Part shown: positions 34,430-41,818 of the stretch, in pieces
How the letters are laid out: the number at the start of each line of letters is the position of its first letter
How positions within the stretch are numbered: position 1 is the stretch's first letter
Source: Desulfocicer vacuolatum DSM 3385
GTDB lineage: Bacteria > Desulfobacterota > Desulfobacteria > Desulfobacterales > Desulfobacteraceae
Length of the DNA: 64,000 nt
Reading direction: 5' to 3'
Assembly (NCBI RefSeq): GCF_900176365.1
Contig: NZ_FWXY01000001.1
Span: forward strand, 1 to 64,000
Translations under genes and position numbers: made by a program
Notes under the pieces: model-generated
The model's input: only the letters and a program-made list of their open reading frames with translations
What the model was told of the DNA's origin: nothing
The model's database searches: none

Positions 34430-35656
34430 ATGGCATTGAAGGTGCAAAAATTCGGAGGAACTTCGGTTGCCGACATTGAAAGAATTAAAAATGTTGCCGA
34501 CAGGGTAATTAACACCCAGAACCAGGGCGACCAAGTGGTGGTGGTGCTTTCTGCCATGGCCGGGGTCACAGACAGTCTCATTGCCCTGGCCCATGAGGCC
34601 GCAGAAACACCGTCAGCAAGGGAACTGGATGTCCTTTTATCCACTGGTGAGCAGACCACTGCGGCGTTGCTTGCCATGATGCTCACCCACCGGGGATATA
34701 AAGCAAAATCCCTTTTGGGATTCCAGGCCGGTATTTTAACGGATATGACCTCAGGAAAGGCCCGTATCCGGGACATTGACGGTGCACGCATCCAGGAGCT
34801 TCTGGACCAGAATTATATTGTTGTTGTGGCTGGCTTCCAGGGCCGGGACACTGTGGGAGATATCACCACACTGGGCCGTGGCGGTTCTGACACATCTGCT
34901 GTGGCCATTGCTTCGGCCATCAAGGCCGATGTATGCGAAATTTATACCGATGTGGACGGGGTCTACACCACCGACCCCAGAATCTGCAACAAAGCAAAAA
35001 AAATAAACAAAATATCATATGAAGAGATGCTTGAAATGGCCATACTCGGTGCCAAGGTGCTGCAGATCCGTTCCGTGGAATTTGCCAAGAAGTACAATGT
35101 ACCCGTGCATGTCAGGTCATCATTCAACCAGGAGGAGGGAACCATGGTGGTCAATGAAAGTGCGGATATGGAAAGTGTGGTGGTGTCCGGCATCACCTGT
35201 GACAAAAATGAGGCCAGAATCACCCTGAGAAAGGTACCGGATCAACCGGGAATTTCCGCCCGTGTCTTTGGTCTTCTGGCCGAAGCCGAGATCATGGTGG
35301 ACATGATCATCCAGAACACCCGGTCCGACGGCGAAACCGATTTGACATTCACCGTGACCAAGGATGATTTTAAAAAAGCGGTGGAATTGTCAAAAAAAGC
35401 AGCCAAGGAAGTGGATGCCAAGGAAATTGTTACTGCTGATCACATTGCCAAGGTCTCTGTTATCGGGCTTGGCATGAAGAGCAATTCCGGGGTTGCCGCC
35501 ACCATGTTTGAAGCCCTTGCCAAGGAAAACATCAACATCCGTCTCATCAGCACCTCGGAAATCAGAATTTCCTGTGTCATTGAAGAAAAATATGCTGAAC
35601 TGGCGGTGCGGGTACTGCACACAGCCTTTGGCCTTGATCAGGCAATTAATGAATAA
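34430..35656 (+). CDS. lysC: Aspartate kinase
   Basis: Phosphorylates aspartate, the first step toward lysine, threonine, methionine and diaminopimelate. Kinase domain with KFGGTSVAD (residues 5-13), the STGEQTT loop and TTLGRGGSDTSAV. Two ACT domains follow from about residue 265 (including the QPGISARVFG and KSNSGVAATMFEAL regions), which sense lysine or threonine in relatives. 408 residues. CAGGAG lies six bases before ATG 34430. It is alone on its strand and convergent with pyrF. Confidence 0.97.
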   Translation: MALKVQKFGGTSVADIERIKNVADRVINTQNQGDQVVVVLSAMAGVTDSLIALAHEAAETPSARELDVLLSTGEQTTAALLAMMLTHRGYKAKSLLGFQAGILTDMTSGKARIRDIDGARIQELLDQNYIVVVAGFQGRDTVGDITTLGRGGSDTSAVAIASAIKADVCEIYTDVDGVYTTDPRICNKAKKINKISYEEMLEMAILGAKVLQIRSVEFAKKYNVPVHVRSSFNQEEGTMVVNESADMESVVVSGITCDKNEARITLRKVPDQPGISARVFGLLAEAEIMVDMIIQNTRSDGETDLTFTVTKDDFKKAVELSKKAAKEVDAKEIVTADHIAKVSVIGLGMKSNSGVAATMFEALAKENINIRLISTSEIRISCVIEEKYAELAVRVLHTAFGLDQAINE

Positions 35657-35688
35657 AGCCCCACATCATGGTGGATAACAGTTCAAAC

Positions 35689-35704
35689 CGCCACAGGCGG
35701 TATA
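35689..35704 (+). terminator. Short hairpin after lysC
   Basis: ACCGCC pairs with GGCGGT around CACA, followed by a weak T-rich run (ATATTTCAA). It resembles the CCGCCAC arm of R1. A plausible but weak terminator. Confidence 0.35.
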
Positions 35705-35819
35705 TTTCAACCTCAATCCCCCATAAAAAAATTGAGAATGCGGCATCTGCCAGACCTTTCAAAAGCACTGCTTTACATTTTTAAAGGACGAACACCGCAA
35801 TATGGGCACTCACCCCATA

Positions 35820-35921
35820 AGGGAGTCAGCAGTTTTCAATTTACCGTTTATCCAATGTGCCACTTATAGAATGTGGCGGTCTGAATTTTGTAAATGGTAA
35901 ATCAATAAAATCTGACTCCCT
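35820..35921. repeat. 102-bp inverted-repeat element between convergent lysC and pyrF
   Basis: Ends are perfect 10-base inverted repeats (AGGGAGTCAG at 35820, CTGACTCCCT at 35912). Inside are a second inverted pair ATTTACC/GGTAAAT and a third, CCAC/GTGG. It has no open reading frame of note and lacks R1 and R2 similarity. It could be a small non-autonomous transposable element or a large cruciform terminator. Confidence 0.6.
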
Positions 35922-35967
35922 AAAAGTGTAAAGTAGAAATAAAGGATGCCAAAAATGCTGTTGTACA

Positions 35968-36006
35968 TCCCGGACGGGCAGTGGGAACGCTCACCACCGT
36001 CCGGGA
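35968..36006 (-). terminator. Hairpin after pyrF
   Basis: TCCCGGACGG pairs with CCGTCCGGGA, with a smaller GTGGG/CTCAC arm inside. In the pyrF direction a TTTTT run comes about 12 bases after the stem, so it is a reasonable terminator candidate just behind the stop codon. Confidence 0.5.
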
Positions 36007-36011
36007 CGCTC

Positions 36012-36737
36012 TTATTGCCCCAGGGCCTCATCAATTTCAGCACCGATTCGGCGGGCAGCCTCCCTGGGATCTGCTGCGGTCCGGATGGGACGTCCCACAA
36101 CAATGAGATCTGCCCCGGCCTGCACTGCCATGGCAGGTGTGGTCACCCTGGCCTGGTCATCATTGTCAAGAAGGGACCACCCCGGGCGGATACCCGGTGT
36201 AACTGTCAGAAAATTTTCTCCCCAAAGCGCCTTCACACCAGCCACTTCATGCCCGGAACAGACCACGCCCCGGCATCCTGCCCCATGGGCCATCCCGGCC
36301 CGTTTCAATACCAGGGATTTGAGATCCTTTACATACTTTTGTTCATAGCCTGCCGCCTCAACGGCCAGGGAATCATTATCCGTGAGCAGGGTTACCCCCA
36401 ATACGCCTGTTTTTCCCCGGCTGCCGGCCACGGCCCTTTCAAGCATTTTCCGGTTGGAGGCACAGTGCACCGTCACAAGGTCCACCCCCATCCGGGCCAC
36501 CTGTTCCATGGCCCGTCCCACGGTTTCTGAAATGTCATGGAGTTTAAGATCCAGGAAAATCCCAGCATTACTTATTTCCCGGATCATCTGAACCACAGCA
36601 GGCCCCTCTTTAATGAAAAGTTCCAGTCCCACCTTGAACATACCCACTGATCCGTCCAGTTTTCTGACATAGGATCGAGCCTCTGAAAGGGAGGGTACAT
36701 CAAGGGGGAAAACGATATATTCTGTACCATTTTTCAT
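36012..36737 (-). CDS. pyrF: Orotidine 5'-phosphate decarboxylase
   Basis: Last step of UMP synthesis. PLDVPSLSEA near the start, KVGLELF, the catalytic FLDLKLHDI (Asp-Lys-His-Asp network), and C-terminal VTPGIRP and VVGRPI phosphate-binding loop. 241 residues. GGAGG is five bases before ATG 36737. It is monocistronic, convergent with lysC and divergent from selA. Confidence 0.97.
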   Translation of the reverse strand: MKNGTEYIVFPLDVPSLSEARSYVRKLDGSVGMFKVGLELFIKEGPAVVQMIREISNAGIFLDLKLHDISETVGRAMEQVARMGVDLVTVHCASNRKMLERAVAGSRGKTGVLGVTLLTDNDSLAVEAAGYEQKYVKDLKSLVLKRAGMAHGAGCRGVVCSGHEVAGVKALWGENFLTVTPGIRPGWSLLDNDDQARVTTPAMAVQAGADLIVVGRPIRTAADPREAARRIGAEIDEALGQ

Positions 36738-37060
36738 GGTGCCTCCAGTAAAAATGCTTGAATTTTAAGGTTGAAACAAACCAAAATTTAATGATATCTA
36801 TGTGAGATCAAGATACTGTGTATTTTATTAAACCGATTTGGCACCCATCATTTATTCATAGAAACCGTTTAGACTTTTTATTTAGTTTTTCCGGAACTGC
36901 ACAACATACTACGGGGGTGGTATGCGAGCAGCCCCAAATGAGTGAAGATGGGATACTGGCCAAATATTTACCTCCGGTCAAAGCCATGCCTACCATATCG
37001 GTCACAAAATGGCAAAGGGCCAATTGCATCTAAGGAAACCATATAAACCACATGCCCCAG
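36738..37060. other. pyrF-selA divergent intergenic region
   Basis: About 320 bases with no gene I can support; a 71-codon open frame (36818-37033) has no recognised motif or ribosome binding site. On the minus strand TTGATC followed by AT-rich sequence about 60-80 bases before pyrF may be part of its promoter. No tRNA was found. Confidence 0.25.
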
Positions 37061-37184
37061 CAGCCACAACAAATATTGAAAATAGTATGATGCAGCCCCC
37101 CCGACGGGCAGACCGTATTCTGACCCGGTTCTGCCCACAAAAAAGCATACAACCCGTCAGGTTTGCCGGGCGTTTTTTATAAAC
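37061..37184 (+). repeat. R1 repeat with border module, directly before selA
   Basis: Border module GCCACAACAAATATTGAAAA (37,062-37,081) is followed by an R1 unit (37,101-37,184): GGGCAGACC pairs with GGTTCTGCCC, then CCCG...CGGG and a TTTTTT run that by itself looks like a terminator. The repeat ends a few bases before the selA ribosome binding site, so it forms the selA leader. Confidence 0.8.
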
Positions 37185-37192
37185 GGAGTATT

Positions 37193-38599
37193 ATGATAAG
37201 TAAAGACAAACATCACGTTCTAAAACAACTTCCCGGAGTGGATCATCTCATGGTACTTGCCATGAACGATCCACGACTCCAGGAAACCCCTGTATCAGTA
37301 ATCAAAACCGCCATTCGAAGGGTGCTGAAGCAGACCAGGCAAGCCATTTTATCCAACACCATGGAGCAATGCAACCAGGAGCAGATACTGACACATGTTG
37401 CCAGCCTGTCCGCCGAGATTATTGCCCCCCGCCTGCGGCCGGTGATCAATGCCACAGGCGTGGTGCTTCACACCAATCTGGGGCGTTCCCTGCTTGCTTC
37501 CAATGCCCTTGAAAACATAACCACCATTGCCGGGGGCTATTCCAACCTGGAATTTAACATTACAACGGGCAAAAGGGGCCTTCGATACGATGCTGTGGAA
37601 CAGCTCATCTGTGAACTCACCGGTGCAGAGGCCGCCATTGCCGTCAACAACAATGCCGGGGCCGTTCTGCTTTGCCTGGACACCCTGGCAAAGGGCCGGG
37701 AAGTGGTGGTGTCCCGGGGAGAACTGGTGGAAATCGGCGGTTCCTTTAGAATCCCCGATGTAATGACCAAAAGCGGATGTATTCTCAAAGAGGTGGGCAC
37801 CACCAACAGAACCCATGCCAGGGACTATGAAAATGCCATCCATGGAGAAACCGGCCTTTTAATGAAGGTACACACCAGTAATTACCGCATCCAGGGATTC
37901 ACCAAAACGGTTCCCCTGAAAGATCTGGTGACCATTGGACAAAAAAATCACATCCCCATCATGGAAGATCTGGGCAGCGGCTCCCTCATTGACCTGTCAT
38001 CCTTTGGTCTTGGCAAAGAACCCACCGTGGCCCAGGCCGTGTCCACAGGGGCAGATATTGTCACCTTCAGTGGAGATAAACTCCTGGGAGGTCCCCAGGC
38101 CGGTATCATCGTGGGGGGACATGACGCCCTTGACAAAATCAAAGCCAACCCCCTGACCCGGGCCCTTCGCATTGATAAACTGACCCTGGCCGCCCTGGAA
38201 GCCACCCTTTCCCTTTACCGGGATGAAAAAAAAGCATTGAAGCAGATCCCCATACTCAGGATGTTGACCATCCCCTTTGAAACCATTACAACCCGGGCAG
38301 ACCGAATGGTCACGCTTTTAAAAAACACACTGGGATCAAAGGCCCGGGTGGCCACGGCAGATCTCTCTTCCCGCACCGGGGGAGGCGCTTTTCCCGAAGT
38401 TCGTCTGCCCAGCCGCTGCGTCACAATAACGGCTCCGGGAATGTCAGCCGCCCGCATGGAAAAGGCCATGCGTAATCATACACCGGCCATCATAGGCAGA
38501 ATTGACAACGAGCGTTTTATCATGGATCCCCGAACCCTTCAAAAAGGAGAGGAGAACATCATTGCCTCGGCCCTTAGAATCATTTTATGCAGCGGATAA
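37193..38599 (+). CDS. selA: L-seryl-tRNA(Sec) selenium transferase
   Basis: PLP enzyme that turns seryl-tRNA(Sec) into selenocysteinyl-tRNA. Motifs: ATGVVLHTNLGRS, NNNAGAVLL, SRGELVEIGGSFRIPDVM, LGSGS, and the PLP lysine K296 in TFSGDKLLGGPQAG. 468 residues. ATG 37193 is preceded by CGGAG; an upstream start at 37163 would begin within the R1 repeat. Its presence shows the organism makes selenoproteins. The usual partner selB is not adjacent; a TPR gene follows instead. Confidence 0.97.
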   Translation: MISKDKHHVLKQLPGVDHLMVLAMNDPRLQETPVSVIKTAIRRVLKQTRQAILSNTMEQCNQEQILTHVASLSAEIIAPRLRPVINATGVVLHTNLGRSLLASNALENITTIAGGYSNLEFNITTGKRGLRYDAVEQLICELTGAEAAIAVNNNAGAVLLCLDTLAKGREVVVSRGELVEIGGSFRIPDVMTKSGCILKEVGTTNRTHARDYENAIHGETGLLMKVHTSNYRIQGFTKTVPLKDLVTIGQKNHIPIMEDLGSGSLIDLSSFGLGKEPTVAQAVSTGADIVTFSGDKLLGGPQAGIIVGGHDALDKIKANPLTRALRIDKLTLAALEATLSLYRDEKKALKQIPILRMLTIPFETITTRADRMVTLLKNTLGSKARVATADLSSRTGGGAFPEVRLPSRCVTITAPGMSAARMEKAMRNHTPAIIGRIDNERFIMDPRTLQKGEENIIASALRIILCSG

Positions 38600-38601
38600 C
38601 C

Positions 38602-39891
38602 ATGACGGCAACATCCAGACTCCACATTGCAGAACAATTTCTGACATCCCGGGAGGTGGCCAATCAAACACTCCCGGACGCCCCCTGGCAAAAAGAATTG
38701 ACCCCACCCCGGGAATATGTATCCGACATACTCATCCAGGGAAATTACAGAACAGACGCTTTTTCTTTTAAACTGAATCAATTCCAGAAACCGGAACAGG
38801 GCTTTCTCTGTGCAGTTATATCATTCACCGACAACAAAACCCTGGAAACCCATTTCCAGGACCACCCCCGTTACACTGAAAAAATATCCGGGATTATCAC
38901 AGATCGGGGCGGCATAATGAGCTGGTTGACCCCCAATGTACTTTCCATGGCCATTCCCCGGCCCTGCCCCCCAGCCCCAATGGCACACCTGGCATCATCC
39001 ATTAAAAAACAGATGGAAAAAAGCCTTGGGGTGATCATTTCCATGGGGGCTTCTATTTTCCCCTGGATGGATTTCAGTGCCCAAGAGACATTCCACCATG
39101 GGGTCAGGGCACTGGACCATGCCGGGTTCCATAAACCCGGTGCCTTGATTTTTCCCAACCCTGTCACCTTTAACATCTCCGGTGACCGTCGCTACCGGCT
39201 GGGCCACATTGATGACGCCCTGGCAGAATATCGCTTGGGATTATTGCTGGCCCCCACCAATTTTAATCTGCTCAACAGCCTTGGGGTGTGCAACAGTGTA
39301 CTGAATCAATTTGACCGGGCCCTTGACCAATTTGAGAAAGCCCTTGAAATCATGCCAAAAGATGTGATGGCACTTTACAATGCCGGTCTGGTGTGCAATC
39401 TCATGAATCACCTGGACAAAGGAGCAGAGTACCTCACCCGGGCAAGCAAGCTAAATAATACCATTTTTGAAATTGAACTCACCGCAGGTATTTTGTTCAC
39501 CAAGGCAAACCGTTTCTCCCGAGCCCTTGATCACCTGGAAAGAGCAGGTAAAATATCCCCGGGCACGGCGCTTCCCCATGGACTCATGGGAGATATACAC
39601 CTTAAACAGGGGGACTGTTCCCGGGCGGTCAAGAGCTATACAAGGGCCATCAAATGCAATGCCCGGGATACCTGGAGCATGTCTGGACTGGCCCGGATTT
39701 ATGAAATCCAGAATATCAACATGGACATTGCCATGGCCCTGGCCCGGCAGAGCGTGATGCTTGACCCTGGGATATCTCTGTTTCGACATCGACTGGGAAA
39801 AATTTATCTGAAAAAAGGATGGTATGAAAAAGCGGCCATTGAATTTAACCCAAAGAAAAAACCTTTTAACCTTGACAAAGGAGTGGCATGA
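38602..39891 (+). CDS. TPR protein with a degenerate GGDEF-like N-terminal region
   Basis: From about residue 196 on there are five or six tetratricopeptide repeats (for example YRLGHIDDALAEYRLGLLLAP, LDQFEKALEIMP, GAEYLTRASKLN). Residues 65-190 resemble the end of a diguanylate cyclase fold (LGVIISMGASIFPW... then VRALDHAGF..), but no GGDEF or EAL motif is present, so catalysis is unlikely. I chose ATG 38602, two bases after the selA stop; ATG 38587 is possible. The stop overlaps gmhA. It is probably a protein-protein scaffold; link to selenium use is only by position. Confidence 0.65.
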   Translation: MTATSRLHIAEQFLTSREVANQTLPDAPWQKELTPPREYVSDILIQGNYRTDAFSFKLNQFQKPEQGFLCAVISFTDNKTLETHFQDHPRYTEKISGIITDRGGIMSWLTPNVLSMAIPRPCPPAPMAHLASSIKKQMEKSLGVIISMGASIFPWMDFSAQETFHHGVRALDHAGFHKPGALIFPNPVTFNISGDRRYRLGHIDDALAEYRLGLLLAPTNFNLLNSLGVCNSVLNQFDRALDQFEKALEIMPKDVMALYNAGLVCNLMNHLDKGAEYLTRASKLNNTIFEIELTAGILFTKANRFSRALDHLERAGKISPGTALPHGLMGDIHLKQGDCSRAVKSYTRAIKCNARDTWSMSGLARIYEIQNINMDIAMALARQSVMLDPGISLFRHRLGKIYLKKGWYEKAAIEFNPKKKPFNLDKGVA

Positions 39892-40469
39892 AAAAAAGCA
39901 TCCTTGACACCCTTGAAAAAAGCATCCAGGTGAAAACCGAATTTATCAACCACCATGCCGGGGCCGTGGAAAAATGCGCCGTTCACATGGCAGAAACATT
40001 TAAAAACGGAGGGAAACTGCTGTTGTTTGGCAATGGCGGCAGTGCCGCAGACGCCCAGCACATCGCAGCAGAATTCATCAACCGCTTCCAGATGGAACGC
40101 CCTCCGCTGCCAGCCCTGGCCCTGACCACTGACACTTCGGTGATCACCAGCATTGGCAATGATTACAGTTTTGAAGACATTTTCCATAAACAGGTCCAGG
40201 CCCTGGGGTGTCCCCATGACATGGCCCTGGGTATCACCACCAGCGGCAGTTCCCCCAATGTCATCAAGGCCGTGAAAACAGCAAAAAAACAGGGCCTAAC
40301 TGTGATTGGATTTTCAGGCAACCGGGGAGAGTTAAAAGAACTGGCTGACTTTCCCTTTTGTGTTCCTTCAACGGTGACAGCCCGAATACAGGAAACCCAT
40401 ATTTTGTTGGCCCATATCCTTTGCGACCTCACTGAACAACTGCTTTTCAACCATCCCCAATGCCCATGA
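39888..40469 (+). CDS. gmhA: Sedoheptulose 7-phosphate isomerase
   Basis: SIS-domain isomerase for the ADP-heptose of lipopolysaccharide core. GNGGSAADAQHIAAEFINRF holds the active-site and zinc histidine, followed by LTTDTSVITSIGNDY and ITTSGSSPNVIKA, and E-T-H in the last helix. 193 residues, standard. ATGA overlap with the TPR gene indicates coupling. Confidence 0.95.
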   Translation: MKKSILDTLEKSIQVKTEFINHHAGAVEKCAVHMAETFKNGGKLLLFGNGGSAADAQHIAAEFINRFQMERPPLPALALTTDTSVITSIGNDYSFEDIFHKQVQALGCPHDMALGITTSGSSPNVIKAVKTAKKQGLTVIGFSGNRGELKELADFPFCVPSTVTARIQETHILLAHILCDLTEQLLFNHPQCP

Positions 40470-40514
40470 AACACATTTCCCGTGTGTATGCCCCACAGAC
40501 ACCCCATATGAATC

Positions 40515-40542
40515 TTGCATTTTTTTAATTTTGCTATATATT
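40515..40542 (+). promoter_or_regulatory. Promoter of the zinc ribbon-hemC-cobA/hemD-moaA operon
   Basis: TTGCAT (40515-40520), 16 bases, TATATT (40537-40542). It lies after gmhA and before the structured leader. Transcription would start near 40,549, at the base of the leader hairpin. Confidence 0.5.
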
Positions 40543-40546
40543 AGAT

Positions 40547-40635
40547 AGGTTGTGAAGAAAAGACAGTAACGCAGGCTTGGCCCTGTGGGAGCCGTGGTGC
40601 TTACGGCATCCCATGGGGAGACCAAGCCCCAACCT
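40547..40635 (+). ncRNA. Highly structured 5' leader of the hemC operon
   Basis: Outer pair AGGTTG/CAACCT (40547, 40630), then from 40574 to 40628 one long stem: GGCTTGG/CCAAGCC, CCCTGTGGGA/TCCCATGGGG and GCCGT/ACGGC closing a GGTGCTT loop, 22 pairs with only a 1-base and a 3-base bulge. No T-run follows. It does not match the cobalamin, Moco, SRP or 6S consensus as far as I can judge. A cis-regulatory RNA or processing stem is likely. Confidence 0.55.
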
Positions 40636-40654
40636 GAAATCCAGGAAAATTAAA

Positions 40655-40891
40655 ATGCCCATATACGAATACAAATGTAATCATTGCGAAAAAACCTTTG
40701 AAACCCTGGTTCTGGGATCTGATGTTCCCTCATGTCCTGCCTGTAACAGCCAGGACCTTGCCCGGCTTCTCTCCTGCTGCGGTTTTGTAACCAAGGGTGC
40801 AGGAGCAGCCAATGCGGCCTCTTCCCCCTCTTCATCCACTTCATCCTGCAGCGGCTGCACCGCCACCAGCTGCGCTTCCTGCAGCGGGTAA
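40655..40891 (+). CDS. FmdB-type zinc ribbon protein
   Basis: A 78-residue protein with the FmdB-family start MPIYEYKCNHCEKTFETL. Cys8/Cys11 and Cys27/Cys30 form two CxxC knuckles of a zinc ribbon. A Ser/Ala linker and a Cys-rich tail with two further CxxC motifs (Cys65/68 and Cys73/76) follow. FmdB was first seen as a putative regulator of formylmethanofuran dehydrogenase genes, but its function is unproven. ATG 40655 follows CCAGGA; upstream frame extension runs through the leader hairpin. hemC starts four bases after it. Confidence 0.8.
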   Translation: MPIYEYKCNHCEKTFETLVLGSDVPSCPACNSQDLARLLSCCGFVTKGAGAANAASSPSSSTSSCSGCTATSCASCSG

Positions 40892-40895
40892 TTCA

Positions 40896-41813
40896 ATGAA
40901 AAATATAATTAAAATAGGCACCCGGGGAAGCCAACTTGCCCTGTGGCAGGCCAACTGGGTTAAAAATCAGATAGAATCCGGGTTCCCCGAAATTCAGGCC
41001 CTGATCATTGAAATTAAAACCACCGGAGACAAAATTGTGGACCGCCCCCTGGCCATGGTGGGGGGTAAGGGCCTTTTTGTAAAAGAAATTGAAAAAGCCC
41101 TGCTTGACAAAGACATTGACATTGCTGTCCACAGCATGAAAGACATGCCAGGAGACCTGCCCGGGGGGCTTTGCATCGGTGCCATACCGGTGAGGGAAGA
41201 CCCCAGAGACGTATTGGTTTCCCGTAATAATATCCCTCTTAACGAGCTGCCTTCCGGGGCCGTCATCGGTACCAGCAGTTTACGGCGCGCCTCCCAGATA
41301 AAATATGTAAGACCGGATCTTACCATCGCCTCCATCCGGGGAAATCTGGGCACCCGTCTTGGCAAACTTGACAATGGAGACTTTGATGCCATTGTCCTTG
41401 CAGCAGCCGGTATTATTCGTCTGGGCATGAAAGAACGAATCACCCAGTACCTGGAACCGGACACCATGCTGCCTGCCGTGGGCCAGGGAGCCCTTTGCAT
41501 TGAAACAAGGGAAAATGATGCGGATATCGCACCCATACTTGCCGTACTGGACAACCGGGATACCCGAATTCCAGTGGTGGCGGAACGGGCATTTCTCCGA
41601 AAGCTGGAAGGAAGCTGCCACATTCCCGTGGCCTGCTTCGGTACCCTGAAAGACCGGGAGTTGATCTTGACAGGACTTGTGGCGTCAGAGGATGGAACCC
41701 AGATGGTGAAAGAGGTATCAAGGGGTCCTGGGGCATCGGCAGAGGCGATCGGCACATCGCTGGCCACTACGTTGTTAGACCGGGGTGCCGCTCAAATACT
41801 GGAGAATTTATAA
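40896..41813 (+). CDS. hemC: Porphobilinogen deaminase
   Basis: Joins four porphobilinogens into hydroxymethylbilane. TRGSQLALWQ near the start, HSMKDMP, GTSSLRRASQ and the cofactor cysteine C241 in EGSCHIPV, to which dipyrromethane is attached. 305 residues from ATG 40896; the frame is open further back into the zinc ribbon gene but shows no conservation. Followed by cobA-hemD after five bases. Confidence 0.97.
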   Translation: MKNIIKIGTRGSQLALWQANWVKNQIESGFPEIQALIIEIKTTGDKIVDRPLAMVGGKGLFVKEIEKALLDKDIDIAVHSMKDMPGDLPGGLCIGAIPVREDPRDVLVSRNNIPLNELPSGAVIGTSSLRRASQIKYVRPDLTIASIRGNLGTRLGKLDNGDFDAIVLAAAGIIRLGMKERITQYLEPDTMLPAVGQGALCIETRENDADIAPILAVLDNRDTRIPVVAERAFLRKLEGSCHIPVACFGTLKDRELILTGLVASEDGTQMVKEVSRGPGASAEAIGTSLATTLLDRGAAQILENL

Positions 41814-41818
41814 ATCAA

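Noticed and set aside
36818-37033. 71-codon open frame in the pyrF-selA gap
   Set aside because: No ribosome binding site, no motif and no sign of protein-like composition.
35690-37192. tRNA-Sec (selC) near selA
   Set aside because: No cloverleaf with an extended acceptor stem or CCA end was seen in the flanking gaps.
40547-40635. Cobalamin riboswitch or small SRP RNA before the hemC operon
   Set aside because: No B12 box and no GGAAG-type SRP tetraloop region; the structure is a single long stem.
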